A stretch of 64,000 bases of DNA from Microbulbifer sp. VAAF005 (GTDB lineage: Bacteria > Pseudomonadota > Gammaproteobacteria > Pseudomonadales > Cellvibrionaceae). The translations under genes and the position numbers were made by a program. Below are positions 37,008-48,130 of the stretch, piece after piece (within the stretch, counting starts at the first letter, position 1; each line of letters starts with the position of its first letter). Under the pieces are notes generated by a model, which had not been told where the DNA came from, ran no database searches, and saw only the letters and a list, made by a program, of their open reading frames with translations. The stretch lies in the NCBI RefSeq assembly GCF_030012985.1, contig NZ_CP120233.1, forward strand, positions 5,333,441 to 5,397,440, in the 5' to 3' direction.

Positions 37008-38330
37008 TTGTTCGAGTGCGCGCTCGCAATATTGCTAACTGGCGGTGGAGCCTGGAGCTATGCCAGCGAACCGGTTTTGACTCTGGAGGATGCTGTTGAT
37101 TTGGCGGTGACTGCCAATTTACGGGTTCAAGCGGCTGCACTTGAAGTCAATGAGGTTTGGGATGACGTTGAGGCATTAAAAACAAGGCGCTATCCCCGGT
37201 TGGAAATGAAAGCGGGCATCATTGATAACCTTACACGCCAGAGGTATACCTTTGATCGTGGCGTCTGGGTGCAAAACTCCCCAATTGGGCCTATTCCTCC
37301 AGAAGATATCGAGATCACATCAGAGGAAGGTGTGACCAAGTCCTTTTCCGTCAGTGCGACCCAACCTATCACACAGTTGTATACCATAGAGCTCGAGATT
37401 TGTGAGGGGTATGTTGTGACCGAAATGGCGGAGGAGAAAGTTCGCCTGGTGCAACAGGATGTGGGCTACCTCACCAAGATCCAGTACTTTGAAATTGGCA
37501 GAATACTTGGGGATCTACAGGCTGTAGATGAAGCCATTATCTTCCTTACTTCCCTGAGTGAGCTTGTAGGGAATTATGTCGCGCAACAAGTTGCCCTTGA
37601 ATATGAACTCTTGGATGTACGTGCACGCCTTGCGCAGCGCAAATTGGAGCGCCAGCGTCTTACCGATGAAATGGCTACAGCGAAAGAGCGTCTCAATGCA
37701 TTGATGGATCGGGATGTTGAAACTCCTTTCAATATTCAGAGTCTTCCAAACCCTCATCATTTAGTCTTCGATATAGAAACTTCTTTGGGGCTAGCCTTTG
37801 AGCAGCGTCCAGATCTCGCTGAGTCAGAGCTGTCAATTGAGCGCGCTGAATATAGCTACGATGTTAAAAAGTCTGAATATATCCCCGATGTAGATTTGAC
37901 TGTTGAATACCTAAAACTCTATGACGTTAGGTTGATACCTGATGCCGAAGCATTTGTTGCTCTGGAAATGCGCTGGGAGTTTTTTGATTGGGGGCGAAAA
38001 CGAGATGAGCTATCCAGTCGTGCCAGTAAAATCATTGAAGCTGAAAAAAAGTCGGAAGAGGTTCGCAATCGAATAGAAATAGAAGTGCGTGAGAGCCTGC
38101 GACGATTACGTACCTCCCAAGAATCTGTGGGAGTTGCAAGGGAATTACAGGCAGCTTACCAAGAGAAAGTGCGTGTAATGACAAATCGTTACCGCGAACA
38201 AGCCGCAGTTCTAAGTGATGTACTGGAGGCGGAAAAACAGCTTTTTCGCGCGAATAGTGATTACAACCGCGCTGTACTTTCTGTGTGGGGATCTTTGGCT
38301 GAATATGAAAGGTCCGTGGGGGAGGTGTGA
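37008..38330 (+). CDS. TolC-family outer-membrane efflux protein
   Basis: A 440-residue protein with a short signal peptide (ALAILLTGGGAWSYA, cleavage before SEP) from a TTG start at 37008 behind an AGAGG-type site. It then has LTLEDAVDLAVTANLRVQAAA and a second half beginning SLGLAFEQRPDLAESELSIERA. These are the two structural repeats of TolC barrels with long coiled-coil helices. It forms the exit duct for the adaptor and RND pump encoded next (4 bases from the adaptor). A weak start is a reservation. Confidence 0.85.
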   Translation: MFECALAILLTGGGAWSYASEPVLTLEDAVDLAVTANLRVQAAALEVNEVWDDVEALKTRRYPRLEMKAGIIDNLTRQRYTFDRGVWVQNSPIGPIPPEDIEITSEEGVTKSFSVSATQPITQLYTIELEICEGYVVTEMAEEKVRLVQQDVGYLTKIQYFEIGRILGDLQAVDEAIIFLTSLSELVGNYVAQQVALEYELLDVRARLAQRKLERQRLTDEMATAKERLNALMDRDVETPFNIQSLPNPHHLVFDIETSLGLAFEQRPDLAESELSIERAEYSYDVKKSEYIPDVDLTVEYLKLYDVRLIPDAEAFVALEMRWEFFDWGRKRDELSSRASKIIEAEKKSEEVRNRIEIEVRESLRRLRTSQESVGVARELQAAYQEKVRVMTNRYREQAAVLSDVLEAEKQLFRANSDYNRAVLSVWGSLAEYERSVGEV

Positions 38331-38333
38331 TAA

Positions 38334-39443
38334 ATGCGCTTTATCAGCCTTTGTCTTTTTACAATGCTAGTGGTTGTTACAGGTTGTCACCGCCATCCAC
38401 CAGAGAAAAAGCCCACACCAGTAGAAGTTTTTGTTGCCCGCACGCAAGACGCTGCAGCGGGTTATCCCTATTCTGCAGTTGTCAATCCTTATACACAAGT
38501 TGATGTGGCGTTTCGAGCTGAAGGCTATGTACGTGTGATTCCATCCCGAAAGGCGCTCGGACAGACTCGTTTGCTGCAGGGAGGAGATTATGTAAAACGT
38601 CACGAGGTACTGGCTAAGATTGATGACGAGCAATATCGGGATCGCGTGGTGGAAGCAGCTGCAAACGTGAGTAAAGCTGAAGCGGAACGGCGTAAAGCTG
38701 ATCTTAACTACAAAAGGGCAACTGCACTTTTTGCCACGGCTAGTATCACCGCTCCTGATTATGATACAGCCAGGGAAGAGTATGAAATTGCACAGGCTAC
38801 AGTCGTTGGCAGTAAGGCTCATTTAGACCGGGCAGAGGAAGAGTTGCGGGATACAGTGCTGCGATCCCCACTTACCGGAATTATCCTGCAGCGGAACATT
38901 GAAGTGGGCACATTAGTTCACACACAGTCGGTTGGTTACATTGTGGCTGATATCACTCGAGTGAAGGTTGTATTTTCTGTACCGGACTTGGTGTTGAGTT
39001 ATGCCCCTCTAGGTAGTGTGGTGTCACTGCGTACGGAGTCATTACCAGATCTTACTTTCAAAGGGATGATCACTGAAGTTTCCCCTATGGCTGACCCTCG
39101 AACTCGGGTATTTGCAATTACGGTCACTGTTGATAATCCCAAGGCTCAGTTACGGGTAGGTATGATTATGTCTCTGGCATTGGACAAAATACCGATACCT
39201 CAAGATAGGGTCGTTATACCGCTTTCTTGTTTAGTTGCTCATCCGGGAAAAGCAAAAGGGTTTGCTGTATTTGTATTGGAGAGAGATGGAGAAGTTTTGC
39301 GAGCAAAGCTAAGAAAGGTACTCCCGGGACAGGTAACAGGCAACGATATTGTCATTATCCAGGGGGTTACGGAGGGCGAGGAAGTGGTTTCTACTGGTGC
39401 TGCTCAGCTCAGCAATGGGGAAGCCATAATAGTCGTGCCTTGA
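38334..39443 (+). CDS. RND periplasmic adaptor (HlyD/MFP), lipoprotein
   Basis: A 369-residue lipoprotein: signal MRFISLCLFTMLVVVTGC with the lipid-attachment cysteine at 18. The lipoyl/barrel halves flank a coiled-coil hairpin (KAEAERRKADLNYKRA, then REEYEIAQATVVGSKAHL). The block DTVLRSPLTGIILQRNIEVG starts the second lipoyl half. It bridges the inner-membrane pump and TolC. Confidence 0.9.
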   Translation: MRFISLCLFTMLVVVTGCHRHPPEKKPTPVEVFVARTQDAAAGYPYSAVVNPYTQVDVAFRAEGYVRVIPSRKALGQTRLLQGGDYVKRHEVLAKIDDEQYRDRVVEAAANVSKAEAERRKADLNYKRATALFATASITAPDYDTAREEYEIAQATVVGSKAHLDRAEEELRDTVLRSPLTGIILQRNIEVGTLVHTQSVGYIVADITRVKVVFSVPDLVLSYAPLGSVVSLRTESLPDLTFKGMITEVSPMADPRTRVFAITVTVDNPKAQLRVGMIMSLALDKIPIPQDRVVIPLSCLVAHPGKAKGFAVFVLERDGEVLRAKLRKVLPGQVTGNDIVIIQGVTEGEEVVSTGAAQLSNGEAIIVVP

Positions 39444-39453
39444 GGACTAGGGG

Positions 39454-42400
39454 ATGGCAGATCAGAAAGAAAAAAGACATGCAGAAATTGTTGAGGCGGA
39501 AAGTCACCACCGTTTCAATACTGCCCGTTTTTTTGTAGATAATCCGAGTATTTCGGCAGCATTGCTGGTGACTTTCCTGATATGGGGGGTGGTTGCCTAT
39601 CTATTCATGCCAAAAAGTAAAGATCCAGACATTCCTGTGCGTATTGCAATAGCGACGACTCATTGGCCAGGACAATCAGCTGTTAGGGTTGAGGAGTTAG
39701 TAACCCGGAAGGTGGAAGAAGCGATAGCGCAAAGTGAATATCTCCATGAGCCAGATTCGAGAACTTTTGGGATTAAATCCCTGACATTAAATGGCGTTTC
39801 TATGGTGCAAGCACAGTTGGCACCGAAAACTGATGCTACTAAAGCTTTTAATGACCTTAACCTGAAGTTGATTGATGCCCAGCAGCAACTACCTTCTGGA
39901 GCCAGTAAAATTTCTCTGAATTCTGAGTTTGGTGATACAGCTGCAGTATTGCTTAGTGTGGCCAGTCCTCGAGCTGGACCAACTGAGATTACCTTGCGTG
40001 CGGAAGATATTAGGGAGGGAATATCTGAGATTCGCGGACAGGAATCAAATAGCGACAAGCGCGTAAGTATTGTTGTCGCCCTCCCTTTGTCCTTGGCTAA
40101 TACATACTCTGCCACAGGATTATGGATATTTGCGAGTTGGCTTGAAGCGCAAGGTTATGGAACAGATTTTGAAGTTTTAAACGGGGCCGGCTATTTAGGG
40201 GTAGATTTCCTATCAGATAAAAGTAACGGCGAGTTGCTGGCGGCAACAAAACGCTATTTGTCTGATAAATTAAGTGCCCAGCGTTTTTTTCCGGATGCAT
40301 GGGACCCTTTCGTAGTTCGCAATCTCGTCAATACCCGTGACCATTTAATGAAGGTTGCGGGAGCTAAATATAGTTATCGTCAGCTCGATGATTTTTCAGA
40401 CCTTATCGCATCTAATATCAGAGCTATTCCAGAAGTAAAAAGGGTGGTAAGAACAGGTGTACTCACTCAAGAAGTGAAACTGTTTTATTCCCAAGAGAGG
40501 TTGGCTTCCTATGGCCTGCGGCCTGATATGATCGCTCCGGTTCTAAATGCTCGTAATACAACTATCCCCGGAGGTTCGATTATTGCGGATGACCTGGGTA
40601 TAGCCATTATGCCCAGTGGTGAATTCACCAATCATGAGGAAATAGCTGACGTTCCTGTGACACTGAGCGATACGGGGACGCCAGTGTACTTGCGGGGGAT
40701 AGTTGATGTAATTATGGGGTACCAAAGTCCCCCCACTTTTAAATTACTATGTAAATAGGGATGAGAATAGTGAGTGGCAGCGTAGCCGCAGCATTAACCT
40801 CTCAGTGCAGATGCTGGATGGTAGACAAATCGGAGAGCTCGGACGCAATGTCAGTGAAGTCCTAGAAAAAGTCAAAGTGGACCTGCCAAAAGACCTGATT
40901 ATAGATCGAGTTTCTGATCAGCCACGGCAGGTACGAGAGAGTGTAAGTCTCTTTCTGGAAGCTTTGATTGAAGCAATTATTTTGGTCGTAATAATTGCAT
41001 TTATCGGATTTTCCGATTGGCGATCTGCTGTGCTTTTAATGATATCCATACCCGTAACATTGACAATGACCTTCGGGTTTATGCAGTTGTTGGGAATCGA
41101 TATCCAGCAAGTGTCTATTGCGGCGCTGATTATCGCACTGGGGCTGTTGGTAGACGATCCTGTTGTAGCAAGCGATGCGATCAAACGGCAAATGGCATCT
41201 GGAAAACCCTCTATTATTGCAGCTTGGTTGGGGCCAACTTTGCTAGCCAAGGCCATTTTTTTTGCAACTCTAACCAATATTGTTGCATATCTTCCATTCC
41301 TATTGCTGACGGGTAATCAGGGTGATTTTCTGCATAGCCTTCCTATTGTTATGGTATGCGCTTTGGTTGCATCCCGCATAGTATCTATGACATTTATTCC
41401 TTTTCTAGGTAACACGTTGTTACGCCCTCCTCAACAAGTGGAGCAAAGTTTGGAAGTTAGGCGAAAAGAGGGGCTTACAGGGCGTTATTATCGCGCGGCA
41501 GATTGGGCGATCAGTAATAGAAAGATTGTACTGTTTATTGCCCTGGGATTGCTTGTGCTAGGTGTTGTTATAAAAAGCCAGTTGAGGAATGCATTTTTTC
41601 CTGCAGATGTTCAGTATCTCTTTTATGTTGATGTTTGGTTGCAAAATGATGCGAGTATTGATGCAACAGACAATGTTGCAAAAGTAGCGGAAGAGATAAT
41701 TAGGGAGACTATTGAGGAGTATGAAAAGAAACATATAAAAGATAGTGATAAACCCATTTTGGAGGGAATTAGTAGTACTTTGGGTGGTGGAGCACCGCGT
41801 TTTTGGTACACCGCCAACCCTCAGCAAAAGCAGCCGAATTATGGGCAGATAATAGTTCGATTAAGCAATAAATATTTGACTCCTATTTTGATTCCACTCA
41901 TTCAAAGCGCCCTTTCTGAACGTATTCCAGGGGCGGGGTTGGACGTTCGGCAGCTGCAGACAAGCACAGTTGAGCACCCTGTTGAGATAAGGGTTTCGGG
42001 ACGCGTAGCCGTTGGGTCTCTTGAGGAAGAGAAGGATATTTCACTCCTGAGAGAATACGCTGCAAAAGTTAAAGAAATTGTTGAAAAGTCTCCCTACGCT
42101 CGTGTAGTTCGTGCAGATTGGGCAGGAAAAAGCTTAGTGCTAAATATGAATGTGTTGGAAGACAGGGCTGAGATGTCAGGAGTAACCAATGCTGATATCG
42201 CGATAGCATCATCTTCCGGCTTTAATGGTTCTACTGTGGATACTTTACGGCAGGGAGATAAAGAAATTCCCATCGTAGCGCAACTGCGCCTGGCGGAGCG
42301 CGGACAATTGGAAGATGTCAATAATTTGTATGTATTTGCATCTGATAGCGATATTCATATTCCCTTGCGACAAGTGGCAACTACTTCAATTTTGTTCTCG

Positions 42401-43132
42401 ACAGAACGAATCTATCGGTTGGAGAAATTTCGTACGATTACTGTCTATGCATTTCCATACGCAGGATTTATTTCATCAGATATAGTGGCGGGTATTCAGG
42501 AAGAGTTGGATGAATTCTCTGAATCCCTGCCTGCCGGATATCAACTGCAAATATCTGGAGATGCAGCCAGTACTCGACATGGGTTCTTACAGTTGCTGAT
42601 GATTATGGCTGTCTCCTCTAGTGCAATATTTCTCGCTCTGGTATTCCAGTTCAGCAGTCTGATAAAACCGCTAGTAGTATTTGCTACTGTCCCTTTGGGT
42701 ATGGTAGGAGCACTTGCTGCATTATTTATTTCCGGGCAACCATTTGGCTTCATGGCATTTCTGGGGATCGTGAGCCTTATTGGGGTTATTGTAAGTCACA
42801 TTATCGTGTTGTTTGACTTTATAGAAGTGCGCCATGCCGCTGGAGATTCATTTCGTCAGGCTCTACTGGACGCGGGAATCCTGAGGTTGCGCCCCATCCT
42901 TATCACTATTGCTGCGACAACTTTTGCTTTAATTCCCTTAGCTATTCATGGTGGCCCTCTATGGCGGCCATTATGTTTTGCGCAAATTGGAGGACTTATC
43001 CTGGCTACTTTTGGGACCTTATTTTTGGTGCCGGTTATATATACAACTATGGTAGAGGATTTAAAGTGGATAAAGTGGGTTGAACAAGCGCCAAAAAAAG
43101 GCAGTGATCCCAGTGATTTGGTAACTACCTGA
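39454..43132 (+). CDS. RND efflux pump inner-membrane subunit, frameshifted, with extra porter insert
   Basis: Two frames form one transporter of about 1225 residues. The first (to 40758) has the N-terminal helix and porter PN1. After a shift at the C6 run 40729-40734 (one C fewer), the frame continues PPLLNYYVNRDENSEW and then the TM cluster LGLLVDDPVVASDAIKRQM (helix 4 Asp pair). The C-terminal half repeats with a TM8-12 cluster. Relative to typical RND pumps (about 1030), an insert of about 130 residues at 175-304 separates VLLSVASPRAG from KYSYRQLDDFSDLIAS. Likely substrate: hydrophobic drugs or lipids, unproven. Confidence 0.85.
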
Positions 43133-43376
43133 GGCGAGTTAACTACCCTGGTCTTGTTCTACTGACGGGGTATTTTCTCTGAGGATGGGTAGGGCTTCGT
43201 AACTTGGTGGCTCTTGTAGGCGAAAATATTACAGGTAAGAAAGTTACATTTCTAGCGAATTGACTTTTATTAATTATCAAGACTTCGTTTTGAGAATTGT
43301 CACTTAATACAGCGCAGTGGGATAGCTAAAAGGCTATGTTTTGATCCCGTAATCGCGAAAAATAGCAGGGATCTAA

Positions 43377-43655
43377 ATGCGTCTACTAATGAAAGTCTTG
43401 ATACCGGTTAAGGCCGGCAATAAGTCTATTACTGACAATAGCATGTCTGTCGCCATGAACGACTTTATTGCCACAGCAAATCCAGAAGCCTCTTACTTCT
43501 TCCTGGAGCATGGTAAGCGCGCAGCGCTTTTTATCTTTGAGGAAAATTGCCAAGATCAGTTAATGACCTACAATGAAAAATTTTTTGCAGCCTTTGATGC
43601 TGAAATTTGGATAACCCCAACCTTAAATCTTAAAGAGTTACAGCTGAACTTATAG
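43377..43655 (+). CDS. DUF3303-like small protein
   Basis: A 92-residue protein beginning MRLLMKVLIPVKAGNKSI, with EASYFFLEHGKRAALFIFEE and a C-terminal AFDAEIWITPTLNLKEL. The pattern matches small ferredoxin-fold proteins of the DUF3303 type. AGGGATCTAA upstream is a usable ribosome site. Function unknown. Confidence 0.55.
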   Translation: MRLLMKVLIPVKAGNKSITDNSMSVAMNDFIATANPEASYFFLEHGKRAALFIFEENCQDQLMTYNEKFFAAFDAEIWITPTLNLKELQLNL

Positions 43656-43875
43656 GCAGATATTCATGTTCTATTTCTTTCAGTTTGATAGCGGCTTGTT
43701 ATATTAATGAGGTTTCTTCTATGTAGCTCTACGATAGAATTAATTGATGATTTTACCTGAGGATAGTTAAAAACCTATGTTCTGGGTGTGCCCAAGTGGG
43801 TAAGTGATACCAGTCCCCAAAATGAAAAATTATTTTGCTATGCCAAGACGTGGGATGATGAGAGTTTAACGTTCG

Positions 43876-44766
43876 ATGAGAACCTTGTTTGAGAACGTAT
43901 TTGAGGTTGTTGCTCCCGTATTTATCTGTGTTCTTATTGGGTACCTGTTCGCAGCGAGTAAGCAAGAGCTAAACTCTAGAATGGTATCTAAATTAATGGC
44001 CCATATTGGTTATCCTGCGTTGATATTGGATCATATGTTGGGGCAGACGATAGTTCTGGATAAATTTCTGTGGGTGTTGCTGGCGGCCTTTCTAATGTAT
44101 TCTCTTATGTCGGTGCTAGCCCTCCTGTTTTTATCATTGTTTCGGCAGAATATACGTACTTACTTTTCTTGTTTAAGTATGAATAATGTGGGCAATATTG
44201 GCCTGGCAGTATGTGCACTGGCATTCGGGCACTCGGGAGTTCTTTACGGGATTGCATTTGTTGTAGTGGGAATGATCTTCTTTTTTGTTGTTGCTCCTGG
44301 AGTAACCTCTGGTAGCTGGTCTGTTAAGGAAATTGTACTTAGTCCGGCAATTTATAGTGTGGTTTTTTCTATAGTTGCACTGATTTTTAATATAAGCTTG
44401 CCACAGGCCGTTATGTCCTCCCTTAATATACTGGGGGGTATGGCGATCCCACTAATGTTGGTGACACTAGGGCATAGCTTAGCCCAGATTAAACTGAGCG
44501 ACACTAGGGTTGGAATTATCTTTGCTATTGGCCATGTGATTCTCGGGGGAACTACTGCGCTTGTTTTGACAAACATTTTTAATTTTGTCGGTGCTATGCG
44601 AGGAGTGCTTATTTTGCAATGCCTGATGCCCTGCGCGGTTAGTACTTACCTTTGGATATCCATTTATCGCCCCCAGGATTCGGCCAAGATATCCGGTATT
44701 ATCTTCCTCTCAACTCTTATGAGTATTTTCATTCTGCCTATTGTGCTAACTTATTGGGTGCAATAA
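43876..44766 (+). CDS. AEC-family (auxin-efflux-carrier-like) transporter
   Basis: A 296-residue protein with about ten hydrophobic helices. The AEC fold is shown by FICVLIGYLFAASKQELNSR, then PALILDHMLGQ in the first half. The second half has GGMAIPLMLVTLGHSLAQIKL and VLILQCLMPCAVSTYLW. These carriers export or exchange organic acids such as malonate or malate. Solitary gene; substrate unknown. Confidence 0.82.
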   Translation: MRTLFENVFEVVAPVFICVLIGYLFAASKQELNSRMVSKLMAHIGYPALILDHMLGQTIVLDKFLWVLLAAFLMYSLMSVLALLFLSLFRQNIRTYFSCLSMNNVGNIGLAVCALAFGHSGVLYGIAFVVVGMIFFFVVAPGVTSGSWSVKEIVLSPAIYSVVFSIVALIFNISLPQAVMSSLNILGGMAIPLMLVTLGHSLAQIKLSDTRVGIIFAIGHVILGGTTALVLTNIFNFVGAMRGVLILQCLMPCAVSTYLWISIYRPQDSAKISGIIFLSTLMSIFILPIVLTYWVQ

Positions 44767-44885
44767 GTGTATTCAGATTTGGGATTTGTAGTCTAATTCA
44801 CTAGACTTCGTAAGCTCTTTTATTTGGTTGTATGATATGGAATCAGCCGTCATAAATAGATGGTTTAGGGAGGTTTCATCACTCA

Positions 44886-45425
44886 ATGCCAAAGCAATTC
44901 TCGGTCAACCTCCCGTTTTGGGTGTTGTTAATTATAGTATTTTTCCTGCCGGTGATTCCGTCTTTTGTTTTTGCAAATTACCCTTCCGACATTTTTTCCA
45001 TTAGCACGGGTGACCGTCAGTATACAGATGGTGAACTTTTGGATGCTGTATTTTTTCCAGTAACCTATTTGGATAGCGCTGGAGACAAGCAGGGGCGTAC
45101 TGATAGGAAAGTCCAGACTCCACCAATTCGCCACTTTGAAGGGGCTACCGCTAAGAACTTCAAGGAGAAGATGGCGCATAAAAAATATCACCAGATTTGT
45201 GACCGCAAGTCACCTCAGGGATTGCAGCCTTGTGAGGAAGCGAATTGGAAGTTCAAGCAAGCGAAAGCCTGCCTGCAGGCCAGGGAGGCCTGGGAGGCTC
45301 AATGGGGCAGGCCTGATACTTATGCCCCTCATGAGAGGGCCTTGAGTAATGTCAGGGCCAGGCTTAGGAATGCTAGCGCTGACAGAGAGCGATTTTGTGG
45401 TATGGATCAAAGGCAGGATAATTAA
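44886..45425 (+). CDS. secreted hypothetical protein
   Basis: A 179-residue protein with an N-terminal hydrophobic signal (PFWVLLIIVFFLPVIPSFVFA, likely cleaved before NYPSD) and a basic, charged C-terminal half with four cysteines (CDRKSPQGLQPCEEANWKF and others). It could be a disulphide-bonded periplasmic protein. No family recognised. Confidence 0.55.
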   Translation: MPKQFSVNLPFWVLLIIVFFLPVIPSFVFANYPSDIFSISTGDRQYTDGELLDAVFFPVTYLDSAGDKQGRTDRKVQTPPIRHFEGATAKNFKEKMAHKKYHQICDRKSPQGLQPCEEANWKFKQAKACLQAREAWEAQWGRPDTYAPHERALSNVRARLRNASADRERFCGMDQRQDN

Positions 45426-45524
45426 TACCAGCGTTATTCTGGTGACTGTTCAGTTTTGCATTTTGGTTGATAAGATCCTTATGACTAGAAAGGTGTGTCG
45501 AAATGGCAGTCGGTGTAAACTAAC

Positions 45525-46523
45525 GTGAATTCTTCAGCAAAAAATAGGCTTTCTTTGAAAGGACGTATATTGCTAACCGGTGCCAGCGGTTTTGTTGGGG
45601 CTGCTCTCTTGTCACAGCTTCGTAAAGAAGACTATACGGTCCTGCCAGTGTATCGCCGCAAGGTTGAGGGTGGTTTTGAGATCGGTGATCTGTCAAGCAA
45701 TACAGATTGGGGTGATGCGCTGGTTGATATAGATACGGTCATTCACACTGCTGCGCGTGTCCATGTGATGGAAGAGACTTCGGCTGATCCCTTAGCCGAA
45801 TTTCGGCGAGTGAATGTTGAGGGCACTATCAAGTTGGCACAGCAGGCGGCTTCAGCTGGTGTCAGACGCTTTATTTACCTTAGCTCCATTAAAGTTAATG
45901 GCGAGTCCACCGACAATCGTGCCCCATTTAGTGCGGATGAGCAGTGCGATCCCACCGACCCCTATGGGCTTTCAAAGAAGGAAGCTGAAGATGGGCTGCT
46001 CGAGTTGGCTGGCACTACTGGAATGGAAGTAGTTGTTATTCGCCCTCCTTTAGTCTACGGCCCCGGTGTAAAGGCGAATTTCCAATCGATGATGAGTTGG
46101 CTCATAAAGGGCGTTCCTTTGCCGTTGGGTGCAATCAACAATCGCCGTAGTTTAGTGTCTATCGGTAATCTAATAGACTTGATATGTGTATGTATTTGCC
46201 ACCCAAATGCGGCAAATCAGGTGTTTCTTGTATCTGATGATATGGATATATCTGTCACAGATTTGTTGCGTGGCTTATCTCATGCTCTGGGGTGTAATAC
46301 CCCGCTAATACCAGTTCCCCAGCTCGCGCTTACCAGTGCGCTAAAGCTGATAGGAAAGGGGGCTGTCGCTGAGCGTCTGTGCGGCTCCCTGCAGTTAGAT
46401 ATTGCTAAAACCAAAGAGCAGCTGGACTGGACTCCCCCAGTGGCCCTGGGGGAAGGGTTGGCCAACACGGCTCAGGCATATTGCCAGGCTAGGGCTCCAG
46501 AACCTGCTCAGAAGAGCACTTAG
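45525..46523 (+). CDS. extended-SDR nucleotide-sugar epimerase/reductase
   Basis: A 332-residue protein with a GTG start. It has the Rossmann motif LLTGASGFVGAALL, then VIHTAARVHVM, the SSIKVNG segment and the catalytic YGLSKKEAED (Tyr-x-x-x-Lys), and IRPPLVYGPGVKANF. This is the UDP-glucose 4-epimerase-like branch found in O-antigen clusters (WbpV/Qnr type). It may make a UDP-sugar precursor, but no O-antigen genes are adjacent. Confidence 0.8.
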   Translation: MNSSAKNRLSLKGRILLTGASGFVGAALLSQLRKEDYTVLPVYRRKVEGGFEIGDLSSNTDWGDALVDIDTVIHTAARVHVMEETSADPLAEFRRVNVEGTIKLAQQAASAGVRRFIYLSSIKVNGESTDNRAPFSADEQCDPTDPYGLSKKEAEDGLLELAGTTGMEVVVIRPPLVYGPGVKANFQSMMSWLIKGVPLPLGAINNRRSLVSIGNLIDLICVCICHPNAANQVFLVSDDMDISVTDLLRGLSHALGCNTPLIPVPQLALTSALKLIGKGAVAERLCGSLQLDIAKTKEQLDWTPPVALGEGLANTAQAYCQARAPEPAQKST

Positions 46524-46553
46524 TTAGTAGTTTATCCCTACAGAGAGGGGGCT

Positions 46554-47105
46554 CTACCCCTCATAGTTTACAACCGCTGCGTAAAATCCAAGTAGATAGT
46601 TGGCTGGAACCTCAATAGTAGAGCTGTGTCCAGACTTTGCTCTCAATTTGAGTTTGAGCTTGTCCCGATTGCGCACTGAAGCCAGTATTTGCTCTTCGGT
46701 GAGTGCGATATCCAGAGCTTCTTCGAGCATACACTCATTGCCGCTGACACACTGAAGGACACTCTTGTTAATAGGAGCGGTTTCTACTGGCTGTCCACCA
46801 CTTAATTCTGCAGATTCATAGTGACGCCACGCTCTGCGGTAAGTGATAAAGACCTGAAGGTGGTACTTGGTTGGCTCGTTGTCGGTAGGATCGAAGGCAC
46901 GGAGATTATAATAGTAGAGGTTTAAGTCGGAGCCATCAGTAGTTGCTTGCAATTTTGGCCCCGAAAATTGGGTGCCGGAATTTTCTTTATCCGCTTGGAT
47001 AGAGACTGCCTCCCGGACTTCCCCTGCTGTTCTTTGTGAAAGGTGAGTGACGGAGCTGCAGCCAGCTAACAAAATTACTGCCAGAGTAAGTGTGATTTTG
47101 GTCAT
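46554..47105 (-). CDS. small hypothetical lipoprotein
   Basis: A 183-residue protein with signal and lipobox MTKITLTLAVILLAGCSS (acylated Cys16). The mature part is beta-rich, with NLYYYNLRAFDPTDNEPTK, IALTEEQILASVRN and an ANYLLGFYAAV end. It is outer-membrane or periplasmic. No family name known. Confidence 0.65.
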   Translation of the reverse strand: MTKITLTLAVILLAGCSSVTHLSQRTAGEVREAVSIQADKENSGTQFSGPKLQATTDGSDLNLYYYNLRAFDPTDNEPTKYHLQVFITYRRAWRHYESAELSGGQPVETAPINKSVLQCVSGNECMLEEALDIALTEEQILASVRNRDKLKLKLRAKSGHSSTIEVPANYLLGFYAAVVNYEG

Positions 47106-47125
47106 GGGCCTTCCCTGTTTTCTTT

Positions 47126-47506
47126 ACACTTCTTTTAGAGGGGGAGTATCGCATAGTTGGGGGGTGGCTGGAACTTTACCTCCATGCCGGCAATGAGCGT
47201 GGGGCCTTTGGTTTTCCTCAACCGGGCACAGTGGTTGAAATAGATTTCGCCTATGGCCGGGCGGATAAACCATTTATTCGCACGGTGTTATCGCATGGGG
47301 TAGGGCTCCCAGCGCTCGACCGTGAAGATTTAATTTGGCAGCAATGCGACTCTGTGCTGCAAAAGGTTGACGCCAGCGCAGAATGGAGTCGGGAAACGTA
47401 CGGTGATATATGCGAGAAATCACTACGCAGAATTACAGAGGCTGCTGAAGTTAAAGCGAGCTGCGATAGCGAACACCGACAAGTGCGGGAACATTCCGTA
47501 GAATAG
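47126..47506 (+). pseudogene. phage baseplate (gpV/gp45-like) fragment
   Basis: The open frame has no proper start; from about 47126 it reads LLLEGEYRIVGGWLELYLHA, then GAFGFPQPGTVVEIDFAYGR, ADKPFIRTVLSHGVGLPAL and IWQQCDSVLQKVDASAEW. These resemble the OB-fold and linker of gpV/gp45 baseplate spikes. A hub fragment that overlaps the promoter side of the lipoprotein gene. Truncated at both ends. Confidence 0.4.
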
Positions 47507-48130
47507 GTGGTGAACAAAATTATCGGCGGTACCGGCAAGAAGCAGGGAGCCGCTATCGTTAAGGGCTTTAAGCGGCTATTCGGTGAGGACTCACCGGAAT
47601 TTGGAGCCCTGCGGCAGTCTGCCTTTATGAATATTTTCGGTCCAGCCTTTAAGGTGGCAGAAGATGGCAGTTTGCAATTATCCAAGGGTAATTATATTAA
47701 CCGGCTATCCGACCAGCTAAAGAATAATGAGAGTAATCTGCGGGCATAGTTCAATGAGTCTGAGGTGGGCCGCTGGAATAAATTTGCCGGCGAGCTTCGA
47801 AAACTTCAGGAGGATGTGCGCAAGAAAAACTTCTCAGGTTCCGCGTACCACCTGGCCGGGCCGATGAGCGCACTGGTAGATAAGGTTGGCATTATTGCTC
47901 AATGGCTACCTTTTATGCGCGAGGGGGCAGAGAGTGTGAGCAAGAGTCGTCGTTGGCGAGACCTGAAAAAGAACGGCCTGGCTGAGGGTGATTTCACTGT
48001 ATCCAATGATACCGCCACCTTGCTTGGTGTTTTACTGGGTGGTGCTCCGGTGCTCTCTGGAGTATCACCGGCACTGCTGTTAAGTGAGGATGATGAGCCT
48101 CGCAATCAGGGAGTCTTAGCTTTTAAATAA
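47507..48130 (+). pseudogene. phage-like structural gene with in-frame stop
   Basis: Two parts in the same frame, split by TAG at 47747-47749: GFKRLFGEDSPEFGALRQSA, then RLSDQLKNNESNLRA, stop, FNESEVGRWNKFAGELRKL and a C-terminal TLLGVLLGGAPVLSGVSPAL. The blocks resemble C-terminal portions of podovirus-type internal virion or DNA-transfer proteins, but the family is not certain. The GTG at 47507 directly follows the previous stop. Read as part of an old phage remnant with the gpV-like fragment. Confidence 0.35.
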
